DNA from: an uncultured Saprospiraceae bacterium
Lineage (GTDB): Bacteria; Bacteroidota; Bacteroidia; Chitinophagales; Saprospiraceae
NCBI GenBank assembly: GCA_937951615.1
Contig: CALFBH010000043.1
Span: 1-64,000, forward strand
DNA length: 64,000 nucleotides
Direction of reading: 5' to 3'
Shown one piece after another: positions 28,101 to 37,073 of this stretch (positions within the stretch are counted from its first letter, which is position 1; every line of letters begins with the position of its first letter). The position numbers and the translations under genes are program-made. The notes beneath the pieces are model-generated. The model had not been told where the DNA came from. It was given only the letters and a program-made list of their open reading frames with translations, and searched no databases.

Positions 28101-29225
28101 GAGATTGTAAAAGGTATTCTCGAAAAACAGGAAATTCGATTTGAAATCGTGTCTCCTAAAGACGGCCCACTACGCGCCCGCTATGAAGCCATAAACGTTC
28201 CTGTCTCCATCAAGGAAGAGTGGAAGCCCGATAATGCTTCGGGGTATCAGGGAATGATTGAAGATATGAAAATCTGGATGCAGGCTTTTGATTTTAGTGC
28301 TGTTTTTGTCAATACACTCATTCCTTTTCATTACCTGAAAGCAGCCGAAGAAGCTGGGATTCCTTCCATCTGGTGTATCCACGAGAGTTATAATTACAAA
28401 GATTTTTACGCTTATCTGCCAAGAGGATTAAAGACAAAAGCCTATGAGTGCTTCAAGTATCCTCAAATGAATATTTATGTAGCAAAAACAACAAAAGACC
28501 TTTATAAGTCTGTTGATTATAAAAATTCCTTTACGGTGATTAATAACGGATTGCGGACAGAAGACATTCGCCGTTATCTGAATAATAACTCGAAAGCAGA
28601 AGTCAGAAAAGAACTGGGTATTCCAGAAGATAAAGTTGTGTTTCTGAATTTAGGCACTGTTTGCCAGCGTAAAGGACAACTGGACTTTACCAAGGCCGCC
28701 ATTCAGTCTGTTGAAGCAGGTAATGAAAACAGCCTTTTTTATATGGTAGGCGGACGCCCAGACAACTATATGGCGAAAATCAATAAAGAAATTGAAAAAA
28801 GTAATACAGAACAGCATTTTCGTATAGAAATGGAAACGGGCGATGTGTTTAAGTATTATCGTGCGGCAGATGTCTTTGTTTGTACTTCATACATAGAATC
28901 CTATCCTCGTGTTATACTGGAAGCAATGGTATTTTCACTTCCTATACTTACAACGCCGATATACGGTATTACCGAGCAAGTAATAAAAGATGTGAACGCG
29001 AACTTTTTCCGCCCTGGAGATATTGACGGATTAGCAGACGGATTAACAGAATTTGCTGAACGCCCTATGCTGCGCTCAACTTATGCTGAAAACGCGCCTA
29101 ATGTATTCCGATTAGTTAATACCTATGAGGAGATGCTGGCTAAGTATGAAAAATTTATCAAGAGTACCTGCCTCAGCAATTATAAAACGACTAAAACGAC
29201 TGAACTAATAACAGTTTCTAACTAA
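25125..29225 (+). CDS. Multidomain glycosyltransferase (coiled coil + GT2 + GT2-like + GT4)
   Basis: This 1366-aa cytoplasmic protein begins with an unassigned ~210-aa region, then a long coiled coil (about 225-310). A GT2 domain starts near 430: ISIVIPVYNVEKIWLQKAI, LCLADDAS, FMDNDDEL (DxD-like) and EDKIDEDGTHMNPHF. A second, degenerate GT2 domain starts near 694 (MVTIIVATDGNNKRL, HGGVITG, GGCCLMAKSLFDKVNGF). A GT4 domain runs from about 973 to the end (THNLNFEGAPIQMYEIVKG, VINNGLRTEDIRRYL, LGTVCQRKGQLDFTKA, SYIESYPRVILEAMV). It probably adds two or three sugars in sequence to a lipid-linked glycan. It is the first gene of the glycan run. Confidence 0.92.
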   Translation: MNFSYVLKNELVFELPDKQMFTSDNQLKLLPFAFFVVDNLKPARTVILGEERTNFLLGIAYATTRLDNSRSEIVTEKKTDEFIDSIKQASEHEIKVTDQAFIAFLKEQPADSIELLVLTNEYSKELLKTEAALIHSKLNTDNSAIILLNPEEENIPTEYPSFSADLDGSLYVSLTGKKLPEGLLEMANPDIRHSVWALFSGLGMRFEQYYQLGLKSEQNSENNFKRLIGNLQKELRRIKEQAESGVTRNLEQKQTIISLNSSLNTKQDEIKRFKQRADHLEEKLKEKAKDLQSRTKELQKIEFDIKAQHRKSCNYQEYAENIKQSLSYRLGFMLTWPARKIYDRFFDKAPNVPAPALQMNVQSNVEVNNTQAQNTIQSKVLDKTKELIKPKTNPRKEKLKTYHNWRKNNEITPSLHRELQQVQEAFEYRPKISIVIPVYNVEKIWLQKAIDSISNQIYTNWELCLADDASPKPHIKPMLEEFGQSDERIKITFRKENGRISRATNSALELATGEYIAFMDNDDELSEHALFEIVNALNKDKNIDFIYSDEDKIDEDGTHMNPHFKPDWSPELFLSYNYINHLVCVRKTIVDKVNGLRPEMDGCQDYDFLLRSLPYIKTIHHIPKVLYHWRALETSIAKQGDVKQSDFSFFSKGRKALEDYLNRHQIKAKVIRPAFAVKYNLALYHLLWADHGDMVTIIVATDGNNKRLKKCLEAIRTTSYKNYEVIIISESENHKTSAVVDEFIEEFLMPIRQCYVKGTIPEQFNKAAALTESKYVLFLSNLVIPRSDDWLTQMVGYHSMSKVGVTGAKILYSDDTIYHGGVITGLYPGAYDNIPYVAFRNLANKALGYYFYPHVPRNYSAVSGGCCLMAKSLFDKVNGFNATEYPIAYYDIDLCIRVQKKGFRNVYVSNAEMTYSGNKKARIKNVSEIVSFKGSHGGFEERYYNKNLSDYQLYNVWPGNSQNYFELGLSHQPLVLMVTHNLNFEGAPIQMYEIVKGILEKQEIRFEIVSPKDGPLRARYEAINVPVSIKEEWKPDNASGYQGMIEDMKIWMQAFDFSAVFVNTLIPFHYLKAAEEAGIPSIWCIHESYNYKDFYAYLPRGLKTKAYECFKYPQMNIYVAKTTKDLYKSVDYKNSFTVINNGLRTEDIRRYLNNNSKAEVRKELGIPEDKVVFLNLGTVCQRKGQLDFTKAAIQSVEAGNENSLFYMVGGRPDNYMAKINKEIEKSNTEQHFRIEMETGDVFKYYRAADVFVCTSYIESYPRVILEAMVFSLPILTTPIYGITEQVIKDVNANFFRPGDIDGLADGLTEFAERPMLRSTYAENAPNVFRLVNTYEEMLAKYEKFIKSTCLSNYKTTKTTELITVSN

Positions 29226-29297
29226 ATGCCTCAAACTTTATAACTTATTTTTATAAACTCAACTAAAATTCAGAGGGTCGCTCCACCACATGTTAAT

Positions 29298-30560
29298 ATG
29301 GAAAATAAACAATGGATTCTTGTATCAGGGGCACACCGTTCGGGTACGACATGGATGGGTAATATGCTTTCTTTACCCGAGGAGATTGCCTATATCCACG
29401 AACCGTTTAATCTTGGCATCAAAAAAGACGATAATCATCCTTTTAAATACACTTTCGAGTATATTACAAAAGAGGACAGCCAGGAAAGACAAGCAGAAAT
29501 CAAGGACTTTTTAGAAAACTCAATTCCAGAAGATTTTGACTTAGCCTGGAATAAAAAAATATTATTAAAAGATCCGATAGCGGTCATGTCAGCCGAATGG
29601 ATTGCTGAAGCATTTAATGCCAATGTTGTCATGATGATTCGCCATCCCGCAGCATTTATTGCGAGCCTGAAAATCAAGAACTGGCGATTTGATTTTAACA
29701 ACTATACAAATCAGCCAGGACTTATGGATGTGTTACATCCTTTTAAAAGCGAAATAGAGAAATATGCTGTTGATTCTCCAGAAATTATAGACCAGGGCAT
29801 CTTACTCTGGCGCAGCATTTACTCAAGAGTAATGGAGTATCAAAGCAAACATCCCGACTGGATATTTGTACGCCATGAAGACGTTTCGATGAACCCATTG
29901 GAGGAAATTCGCAAGATTTACCGAAAATTGGGGATGTACATGAGCCAGGAAATAGAAGAGCAGATAAAGGAAGCTACGAATGCTAAGGTAGATTCTCAAT
30001 TTAAAAGAGACAGTCGTAAAAATGTTTATGCCTGGTTAAATCGCTTATCGGAAGCAGAAATAGAAAAAATAAAACGGGAAACCTGGGATGTTGCCCAGCA
30101 TTTTTATACAGAAGAAGACTGGACAATTACACCGGACAAAGAAATGTATATAGAAAATCCGGAAAAAGTAATCGCCAATTTGCCCGTTGTAGATGATAAA
30201 GCGGTTTTTAATATTGATGAACTCAATTATAAGAAGGTGGCAGATTTGGAGAAACCAGTAGAACTGAAAGAAGAATTTCTGGTTTTGAGAGGCTGGGCAG
30301 TGGATGTTGGGAATAAGCAAACGGCAGGTGGTGTGTATATAGACATTGGCGGATATCTTTTTCCTGCTATGTATGGACACCCTCGGACAGATGTTGCGAA
30401 TCACTTTAAAGTGCCAGCCTATGACAATTGTGGCTTTGAAGCATCCTGTTCTTTGCACGCAGTACCTAAAGGCAGGCATAAGGTGTCGCTTAAAATAATG
30501 ACACACGATCAAAAAAAGTATTATTCACCGCAGCATGGTGTACCAATTTTAATAAAATAA
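29298..30560 (+). CDS. Sulfotransferase with C-terminal GVYI module
   Basis: This 420-aa protein has the 5'-phosphosulfate loop HRSGTTWMGNML (R14-S15-G16-T17-T18-W19) and a 3'-phosphate motif in MMIRHPAAFIASLKIKNW, the PAPS-binding sites of bacterial sulfotransferases. It likely transfers sulfate from PAPS to a sugar of the surface glycan. The last ~105 residues are a separate module (LRGWAVDV, AGGVYIDIGG, YGHPRTDVA, KGRHKVSLKI, YYSP) alignable with both lipoproteins at 24112 and 39519. A sulfotransferase fused to this module suggests the module handles the glycan substrate. It lies 72 bp after the glycosyltransferase. Confidence 0.9.
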   Translation: MENKQWILVSGAHRSGTTWMGNMLSLPEEIAYIHEPFNLGIKKDDNHPFKYTFEYITKEDSQERQAEIKDFLENSIPEDFDLAWNKKILLKDPIAVMSAEWIAEAFNANVVMMIRHPAAFIASLKIKNWRFDFNNYTNQPGLMDVLHPFKSEIEKYAVDSPEIIDQGILLWRSIYSRVMEYQSKHPDWIFVRHEDVSMNPLEEIRKIYRKLGMYMSQEIEEQIKEATNAKVDSQFKRDSRKNVYAWLNRLSEAEIEKIKRETWDVAQHFYTEEDWTITPDKEMYIENPEKVIANLPVVDDKAVFNIDELNYKKVADLEKPVELKEEFLVLRGWAVDVGNKQTAGGVYIDIGGYLFPAMYGHPRTDVANHFKVPAYDNCGFEASCSLHAVPKGRHKVSLKIMTHDQKKYYSPQHGVPILIK

Positions 30561-30644
30561 AAACCATAGAAACGTTTAAGTAGATGAATTTAAAAAGGCT
30601 ATTATTTAAATCATCTGCTTAATTTCTTATTATAATTATATGTT

Positions 30645-31559
30645 ATGGCAAAGAAAAAAGAGTCCGAAGTTTTCTTCCTGAGAGGTTACATGAGAAGCGG
30701 CACAAACTGGTTGGGAAGAGTGCTTAATCTTCATCCGGATATTAACTGTCAGGGAGAATTTCATCTGGAACATTTTGGACAGGCGAAAGCAAAAATTGAC
30801 CGATCTGTCAGTTGTTTCATTCTTGAAGGTAAAAAGGATAGCCTTGACGGGGCTTATTATGGATTTATAAAGACACTGGTCAGAGATTTTTGTGGCAGAG
30901 AACACAAACTGGTAGGAGACAGAACGCCGGTTGGCATCAGTACTTTATTTGTACCGAATAGCAAATACCTGCTGATTCAGAGAGACGGTCGGGATGTTAT
31001 TGCAAGCTGGTTTAAGCACATCTTAAAGACCGTGTCCAAAAACAAACAAAACATCAAACGCTATAAAGGGTTTACCAATCACCCGGAGATGATTCGCAAG
31101 GTTAAAAAGACGATTGCCAATAAAAATTATTTTGAGTTCAATAAGGAAGAATTACTGGATTGTGAATCTTACTTTCGGCTGATTGCCAGTCAATGGAATA
31201 CACGGGTCTTAAATGACCTGAAGATGATTGAAATTGCCCAAACCAAAAAAGAACTGAATATTCAGATACTAAGTGTTCCTTACGAAAAACTGCACGGCAA
31301 TCCGGAGGTAGAACGGAGCAAAATTTATGAATTTCTGGGGGCTGACCCAAAATTGGCAGAGCCATTCAACAAACAAACACTTCCTGGTTTTTCAAAGAAA
31401 ATCGTAGATGGCCAGTCTCGTGGAGTAGTCGGTGCATGGACAGCTTATTTTAATGAAACTACTGCAAGATGGTTTGATGAAGAAGCTGGCGAAGCACTTA
31501 AACTTTTAGGCTATCCAAGTACACAATCCGCACTTAAAAGCAAAAAGAAAGCAGTATAA
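30645..31559 (+). CDS. Sulfotransferase
   Basis: This 304-aa protein has the PAPS loop MRSGTNWLGRVLNLHP (R17-S18-G19-T20-N21-W22) and a 3'-phosphate motif in LLIQRDGRDVIASWFKH. The GEFHLEHF segment after the loop is usual for the sulfotransferase 1/3-like family. It is the second of three sulfotransferases in this run, with low similarity to the others, so each probably sulfates a different position. Confidence 0.9.
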   Translation: MAKKKESEVFFLRGYMRSGTNWLGRVLNLHPDINCQGEFHLEHFGQAKAKIDRSVSCFILEGKKDSLDGAYYGFIKTLVRDFCGREHKLVGDRTPVGISTLFVPNSKYLLIQRDGRDVIASWFKHILKTVSKNKQNIKRYKGFTNHPEMIRKVKKTIANKNYFEFNKEELLDCESYFRLIASQWNTRVLNDLKMIEIAQTKKELNIQILSVPYEKLHGNPEVERSKIYEFLGADPKLAEPFNKQTLPGFSKKIVDGQSRGVVGAWTAYFNETTARWFDEEAGEALKLLGYPSTQSALKSKKKAV

Positions 31560-31658
31560 CTGTTTATAAATAAATAAGCGATCAAATTTTATCGGACTGA
31601 CTTACGAAAAATAAAAGACTTGAAGCAGAAGCTACTTAAAAACGCAAACAAAATAATT

Positions 31659-32465
31659 ATGGCACTTGAAAGAGCTACAAAAATCGGAGACTACAAAATT
31701 GATGATAAAAGATTCAAAGCCATTTATGGCAATGACTTTATTACAAAAGTACCAAAAGCCTGTGAAATGGCTAATCTTTGGCAAAAACAGCAAATGAGCG
31801 ACAATGAAGTTGCACTCAACTACTTCAAAGGAGGATTCCAGACTTACAACAGGCTAAGTGAGGTGCTTGCCTCTCTCGAACTCGGTTATCATAATATTGA
31901 TTCCATGCTGGATTTTGCTTCTGGCTATGGTAGAACAACGAGGTTCTTCCTGCAAAAGCTGGATGCTTCCAAAGTAACGGTTTCAGATATTAGCGAGGAA
32001 GCCGTCAAATATCAGATGAAAACCTTCGGAGTAGATGGTTTTCCTTCTTGCCAGGAGCCGGAAGACCTCAAAACAGATAAAAGATTCCAGGTTATTTTAG
32101 TCAATTCATTATTTAGTCACCTCAATCATGGTCATTGGTTGCGTTGGCTGGATAAATTATACAGCCTCTTAGAGCCAGGTGGTTATCTTGTTTTTTCTTC
32201 CCACGGTTTTTTCTGTTTTAAGAAAAGAAATGAAAATATCAGGAAAAAAATGGTGAAAACAGCTCCGGAAAAAGGCTTTTTCTACTGGAGAGGTAATGAA
32301 ACTATCGGACGCCTTGATACAGAAATATACGGTACAACTTACGTCCTCAAAGAATGGGTGAAAAAAGTGGTCAAAGAAAACGACTGGGGTACTTTAGTAA
32401 ATTCCTTCCATCCAATGTTTGGGTTTATGGGCGGGCAGGACATTTATGTGATTCAGAAAACATAG
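31659..32465 (+). CDS. Class I SAM-dependent methyltransferase (A)
   Basis: This 268-aa protein has motif I MLDFASGYGRTTRFFLQKL, an acidic motif at strand 2 (VTVSDISEEAV) and a strand-4 region QVILVNSLFSHLNHGHWLRWL, followed by LLEPGGYLVFSSHG. I chose the ATG at 31659 over an in-frame TTG at 31620. It likely methylates a sugar or its precursor in the glycan pathway (inferred from context). It lies between two sulfotransferase genes and another methyltransferase. Confidence 0.85.
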   Translation: MALERATKIGDYKIDDKRFKAIYGNDFITKVPKACEMANLWQKQQMSDNEVALNYFKGGFQTYNRLSEVLASLELGYHNIDSMLDFASGYGRTTRFFLQKLDASKVTVSDISEEAVKYQMKTFGVDGFPSCQEPEDLKTDKRFQVILVNSLFSHLNHGHWLRWLDKLYSLLEPGGYLVFSSHGFFCFKKRNENIRKKMVKTAPEKGFFYWRGNETIGRLDTEIYGTTYVLKEWVKKVVKENDWGTLVNSFHPMFGFMGGQDIYVIQKT

Positions 32466-32525
32466 AAAACGTGTAACCCTTCTTATAAAAATGCTAAATA
32501 TTAATAAAATAAATCAAATCAAATC

Positions 32526-33302
32526 ATGTCGAAAAGTAGAACTGAACTTGAAAAGAAATTAAGAGAATTGGGACCCTGGCATTTTAAAGTACCTGTTGGA
32601 AATGATAAATTCACTTCAGATTATAATGAAATGCACATGAAAAATCTAGTAGATCCTTTTATCATGAAAAGGTTATTTACTGATTTATACCCTAAAGGAC
32701 TGAGTGGAAAAAGCTTTTTAGATATAGGCTGTAATGGCGGCGGATACTGCATTCTCGCAAATCAGATGGGGGCAAAATATGCTTACGGTTTTGACATCAG
32801 AGACCTGTGGATTAATCAGGCTAATTTTCTGAGAGACGAAATATTCAAAATATCTCCTAAAAAAGTACACTTTGATGTAGCACATGTCCACGATTTGGAA
32901 AAATCAAAAAAGAGATACGATCTTACTTTATTCAAAGGAGTCCTTTACCATATTCCTGATCCGATTCATGCGATTAAAACACTTGCGGATATTACAGATG
33001 AAATCATGATTATAGATACCGCAGGTAGTGTAGCTGCACCCGATAATTGTATGCAGATTTTCTTTGAAAAACCGACAGCAATTATGGCTGGCGTAGATAA
33101 TATGGCCTGGCTGCCAGGCAGTCCAAAAGTAGTCGAGCATATTTTACACTGGGCAGGCTTCAAAGAAACTCGCGTAGCATCACGCAAAGTTTATCCAGCA
33201 AGACCTCACATGGAGCGTTTCAGGGTCATTGCTGCAAGAACTAAAAAAGCACTGAAAGCATACGACAGAAGAATCGCTAAAAAGGCAGAGGCTGTCAAAT
33301 AA
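32526..33302 (+). CDS. Class I SAM-dependent methyltransferase (B), CmoB/DUF1698-like
   Basis: This 258-aa protein has FLDIGCNGGGYCILANQMG (motif I), AYGFDIRDLWINQA and LTLFKGVLYHIPDPIHAIK. The arrangement LxxLGPWHF...GFDI...YHIPDP resembles the CmoB/DUF1698 family, but here it is surrounded by glycan genes, so a sugar substrate is more likely than tRNA. The C-terminus is Lys-rich. Confidence 0.85.
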   Translation: MSKSRTELEKKLRELGPWHFKVPVGNDKFTSDYNEMHMKNLVDPFIMKRLFTDLYPKGLSGKSFLDIGCNGGGYCILANQMGAKYAYGFDIRDLWINQANFLRDEIFKISPKKVHFDVAHVHDLEKSKKRYDLTLFKGVLYHIPDPIHAIKTLADITDEIMIIDTAGSVAAPDNCMQIFFEKPTAIMAGVDNMAWLPGSPKVVEHILHWAGFKETRVASRKVYPARPHMERFRVIAARTKKALKAYDRRIAKKAEAVK

Positions 33303-33337
33303 AAACAAAGAGGGGCAGTAATTGCCCTGTATAATAG

Positions 33338-34366
33338 ATGCAGACAGGACAAACGATAAAAGGCTTAGTGGGAAAAACCACTAAGCATCGCGTAAACGGC
33401 TGGGCATTTCTGAAAGACTCAGATGCCCAGCCTGTTTTAGATTTATTCATCAATGGCGAAAAACGGCAAACCTGTAAAGCAGATATTTTCCGAGAATCGC
33501 TTAAAAAAATCCATCCTGTTGGAAATTGTGGTTTTTCATTTGCCATAAAAAAGAGCGAGGCACTAAGCAGTAAGGATAACATACAGGTTTTTTGCGGTCA
33601 GTATGAATTGCCTCAAAAAAACAAGTCGGCTTTTAACAATTATTACTTCTTTATCCATATTCCCAAAACGGCAGGTTCATCCTTCCGTTATATGTTGTAT
33701 AATGAATTTAAACAGGATGTTATTTATCCTAATGTAAAAGATATTCAGGAAAATAATGGACGTTATCCTTCCCATGAAATGGTATTGGATATGGTAGATA
33801 ATAAGCCGCGCGACTTTCAGTTTCTGATGGGGCATTATCCCTTTCACACAGGAAAAATATTGCCAAAACGCCCAAAATATCTTGTTTTTTTAAGGAATCC
33901 TGTCCAGCGTGCCATTTCAAATTTATACCATCTAAAACGGCATAATGAACAATTCGCAAAAGTCCCTTTACTGGAAATCATTGAACAGGCGAACTGGCAG
34001 ATAAATAATATTCAGGTGCGCTTTATGGCAGATAAGGTATTTAAGCCTGGGCAATCCTATCTGAAAAATACGGTACGGGGAGATAAGGCATTAGCTAAAG
34101 CAAAAAAGAATCTGGATAAATGTGATTTTGTAGGGCTGACTGAGTATTTTGAGGAATCTGTAGAGATATTCCAAAAAATGTTTGATTGGAAAATAGGCAG
34201 GACACTCAAAAAAAATGTGGCACCGAAAAAGCATAAAAAAATATCTGAAGACCTTTATAATCGCATTTTAACACTCAATCAACTGGATATAGAATTATAC
34301 GAACATGCAAAAAAGCGATATAGTGTGCTACACAAAAAATATAATGCAACAGTCTCTATTCCATAA
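33338..34366 (+). CDS. Sulfotransferase (family 2-like) with N-terminal beta module
   Basis: This 342-aa protein has an N-terminal ~90-aa beta-rich module (VNGWAFLKDSDAQPVLDLFI, CKADIFRESL, VGNCGFSFAI), a type often attached to glycan-modifying enzymes. Then comes a sulfotransferase domain whose phosphosulfate loop is FFIHIPKTAGSSFRYML (K110-T111-A112-G113-S114-S115), with the 3'-phosphate motif LVFLRNPVQRAISNLYHL. The KTAGSS loop is typical of heparan-sulfate 2-O-type sulfotransferases, so the acceptor may be a uronic acid or similar sugar (speculative). It lies 35 bp after methyltransferase B. Confidence 0.9.
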   Translation: MQTGQTIKGLVGKTTKHRVNGWAFLKDSDAQPVLDLFINGEKRQTCKADIFRESLKKIHPVGNCGFSFAIKKSEALSSKDNIQVFCGQYELPQKNKSAFNNYYFFIHIPKTAGSSFRYMLYNEFKQDVIYPNVKDIQENNGRYPSHEMVLDMVDNKPRDFQFLMGHYPFHTGKILPKRPKYLVFLRNPVQRAISNLYHLKRHNEQFAKVPLLEIIEQANWQINNIQVRFMADKVFKPGQSYLKNTVRGDKALAKAKKNLDKCDFVGLTEYFEESVEIFQKMFDWKIGRTLKKNVAPKKHKKISEDLYNRILTLNQLDIELYEHAKKRYSVLHKKYNATVSIP

Positions 34367-34453
34367 CTATTTTGAATAAAAATCTAATTACCAGAATTTT
34401 TATATCATTTTAAACTTAATTTTGTACCTAAATTTAACAAGGACTACCCTCTT

Positions 34454-35662
34454 ATGAATAACAAGTTACAAATTGTAATTCCTGCTCTCAATGAGGAGGA
34501 GAGCATCGAAAGTATTATTCAACGATGCATTGCAGCCAGACCAACCATTATCGCCGATACTTTCATTGATGAGATAGGTATAACAGTCGTTAGTGATGGC
34601 TCTACAGATAATACAGTGCCATTCGCACAAAAATATACCGATGATATTCACTTAATTATTTTTGAGAAGAATCGTGGGTACGGAGCGGCAATCAAGGAAG
34701 GCTGGCAACAATCTGATGCAGAATATTTGTCCTTTCTCGATGCAGATGGTACATGTGAGCCTTTGTTTTTCATCAATCTGGCTAAGCTAATGGAAAAAGA
34801 CAATGCAGATATTGTATTGGGAAGCCGCCTGAATGAAAATAGTGAAATGCCACTCATTCGGAGAATCGGTAACACCATATTTGCTGTGTTATTATCTATT
34901 TTTGCTTCCAACAGAATCAAGGATACCGCAAGTGGAATGAGGATTGTAAAAAGAGCCGCATTAGATAGAATCATGCCGCTTCCTGACGGATTGCATTTTA
35001 CGCCTGCTATGAGTGCAAGGGCGGTACTGAGTAGCGACCTGGCAATCTCGGAAACAGACATGCCTTATAAAGAGCGAGAAGGGGAATCGAAACTGAGTGT
35101 TGTCAAAGACGGTGTCCGGTTTCTGAAAATCATACTCGGAACGGCTTTTTTGTATCGTCCGAATATTATGTTCAATCTCTTTTCTTTGTTCGCACTTTTG
35201 GTTGGCATCCTGTTGATGATTAAACCAACTTCATTTTATCTTGGCAATTCTTTTGTAGAAGAATGGATGATTTATCGTTTTATTTTATCCAGTTTTGCGA
35301 TTACAGTTAGTGCGCTCGCGCTTATCAGTTCTGGTATTTCAGAGCGAATCGTCAGTATGACTTTATTTGATAAGAATAATGAACAGGAATATAGTATTGT
35401 CTATAGATTTTTAGCCTCTAAATTTATGTGGATTATTATCATTCTGCTGGCTATTATAGGGCTTTGGTTTACTTATCAATCCTTCTTAGAACGATTGACG
35501 ACCGGAGAAACGACAGAACATTGGTCGCGTTATGTAGCTATGCTGACTTTTCTCACCCTCTCCACTACATTACTAGCCTTTAAAGTAATTAGTTTCTTTT
35601 TATCAAAAGTGGGAGACAGACTCAGCTATTTAAGACAGAATGAAAAACAAGTATTTGAGTAA
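34454..35662 (+). CDS. GT2 glycosyltransferase with C-terminal membrane segments (DPM1/DPG synthase-like)
   Basis: This 402-aa protein has a GT-A domain (LQIVIPALNEEESIESII, VVSDGSTDNT, FLDADGTCEP with the DxD motif) and four C-terminal hydrophobic segments from about residue 230. That architecture fits enzymes that load a sugar on polyprenyl phosphate. It would supply a lipid-linked sugar donor or primer for the locus. A TAATTTTG element at 34417-34424 could be an internal promoter. Confidence 0.9.
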   Translation: MNNKLQIVIPALNEEESIESIIQRCIAARPTIIADTFIDEIGITVVSDGSTDNTVPFAQKYTDDIHLIIFEKNRGYGAAIKEGWQQSDAEYLSFLDADGTCEPLFFINLAKLMEKDNADIVLGSRLNENSEMPLIRRIGNTIFAVLLSIFASNRIKDTASGMRIVKRAALDRIMPLPDGLHFTPAMSARAVLSSDLAISETDMPYKEREGESKLSVVKDGVRFLKIILGTAFLYRPNIMFNLFSLFALLVGILLMIKPTSFYLGNSFVEEWMIYRFILSSFAITVSALALISSGISERIVSMTLFDKNNEQEYSIVYRFLASKFMWIIIILLAIIGLWFTYQSFLERLTTGETTEHWSRYVAMLTFLTLSTTLLAFKVISFFLSKVGDRLSYLRQNEKQVFE

Positions 35663-35683
35663 GGTTAAGCTAAAAATAGTCTT

Positions 35684-36349
35684 ATGAGCAAGGAGGCAAA
35701 AGGGTTTGTAAAGAGTAACCTTAAAACGGTTCATCACTCTTTATCCCATACTAACAGAGTGGCTATACTGGCAACAGAGATTTCTGATATTCTGGGTAAT
35801 GTTGCCCCTGCAAAAAAATCGGTGAAGGCCCTGGATATTGGCTGTGGGGATATGCGACTGACTGAACTCATTGACGATAAGGCAGCTATTGATATCAATT
35901 GGAAATGTATTGATATTTTTGACCCGCCAACGGATAGTGAAGATGAAAAATGGCAGAAGTATAAGAAGTTCAACGGGCAGGACATTCCTTTTGAAAATGA
36001 ATCTTTTGATTTTGCTATGTTTTGTGATGTACTGCACCACGACCAGAAAAATGCAGGGGATTTACTGGCAGAAGCCAAACGGGTTTCTAAGTATATTTTG
36101 ATTAAAGACCACTTTGAATATGGTTTCTTTTCAAGAACCACTTTGCGGGCAATGGACTGGGTTGGCAATTATGCTTACGATGTAGCCATACCCAAAAGGT
36201 ACTACTCGGAATCGCTTTTTGATGACCTCGTAAAACAACAGGGCTTACAAATTGAAAGTATTAAGGTCGGTATTAATCTATACGGACATTTGCCGATTAT
36301 TCGCAATATTTTAAGCCCTAAATGGCAATTTATTGCATTGTTAAAATAA
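35684..36349 (+). CDS. Class I SAM-dependent methyltransferase (C)
   Basis: This 221-aa protein has motif I KALDIGCGDMRLTELI, CIDIFDPP at strand 2 and FDFAMFCDVLHHDQ at strand 4, followed by KRVSKYILIKDH, a Methyltransf_11-like layout. The gene starts 21 nt after the GT2 stop and ends 8 nt before the next methyltransferase, so these are co-transcribed. The substrate is probably a sugar or lipid-linked intermediate. Confidence 0.87.
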   Translation: MSKEAKGFVKSNLKTVHHSLSHTNRVAILATEISDILGNVAPAKKSVKALDIGCGDMRLTELIDDKAAIDINWKCIDIFDPPTDSEDEKWQKYKKFNGQDIPFENESFDFAMFCDVLHHDQKNAGDLLAEAKRVSKYILIKDHFEYGFFSRTTLRAMDWVGNYAYDVAIPKRYYSESLFDDLVKQQGLQIESIKVGINLYGHLPIIRNILSPKWQFIALLK

Positions 36350-36357
36350 ATTAAAAA

Positions 36358-37047
36358 ATGGTTCAAAAAGAATTAGTCTATTGGCATGAAGGACTCTCTT
36401 GTGTCAATGATGATTGGGAAAATGCTTATAATAAGTTTGAAACACAAGAAGAAGAAATTCAAAAATTCATCAAACGGTTCAAACAACTTGGTGCTGAAAA
36501 GTGGGATAAAAATGCTGAAATTGCCAGTCTTTTTTGCGGCCGAGGTGGTGGTCTCATTGCACTCGAACGATTAGGGTTTAAAAATCTTCATGGCGTTGAT
36601 CTTTCACCAGAACTATTGATGCAGTATGAGGGGCCTGCAAAATTATATGTAGCCGATTGTCGAGATATAAAATTTGAAGATAATTCATTGGACTATATTT
36701 CCATTCATGGAGGCTTGCATCATTTAGTCAAATTTCCTGAAGACTTGGAAACTACCATAAAGGAGATTCACCGAGTGTTGAAAAAAGATGGTCATTTTAT
36801 TTGTGTAGAACCATGGATGACGCCTTTTTTGGGTTTTGTACATTTTGCTTGTAAGCAATCCATTTTCAAGAAAATTTATCCTAAATTAGATGCCTTAAGC
36901 ACTATGGTAGATTTGGAGTATCCTATCTATGATACATGGCTGGCGCATCCTGATAAGATTTTATCGATTTATGATAAGTACTTCACTACAGAGTATAAGA
37001 ATATAGAAAAAGGAAAAATTAATTATTCAGGTGTTAAAAGAAATTAG
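36358..37047 (+). CDS. Class I SAM-dependent methyltransferase (D)
   Basis: This 229-aa protein has a slightly unusual motif I (IASLFCGRGGGLIALERLG, Cys in place of the common Gly/Asp context), LHGVDLSPELLMQY at strand 2, YISIHGGLHHLVKFPEDLE and VLKKDGHFICVEPW. It is the fourth methyltransferase of the run, suggesting a heavily methylated product. Confidence 0.87.
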   Translation: MVQKELVYWHEGLSCVNDDWENAYNKFETQEEEIQKFIKRFKQLGAEKWDKNAEIASLFCGRGGGLIALERLGFKNLHGVDLSPELLMQYEGPAKLYVADCRDIKFEDNSLDYISIHGGLHHLVKFPEDLETTIKEIHRVLKKDGHFICVEPWMTPFLGFVHFACKQSIFKKIYPKLDALSTMVDLEYPIYDTWLAHPDKILSIYDKYFTTEYKNIEKGKINYSGVKRN

Positions 37048-37073
37048 AACAGTCCCTCAATAAAGACTATAAT

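Noticed and set aside
32526-33302. tRNA modification enzyme CmoB
   Set aside because: It resembles CmoB in motif order, but it is shorter, has no CmoA partner and sits inside a glycan operon.
29298-34366. Possibility that the sulfotransferases are kinases or other P-loop enzymes
   Set aside because: The RSGT-x-W and KTAGSS loops, together with the R-x6-7-S 3'-phosphate motifs, are specific to PAPS-dependent sulfotransferases.
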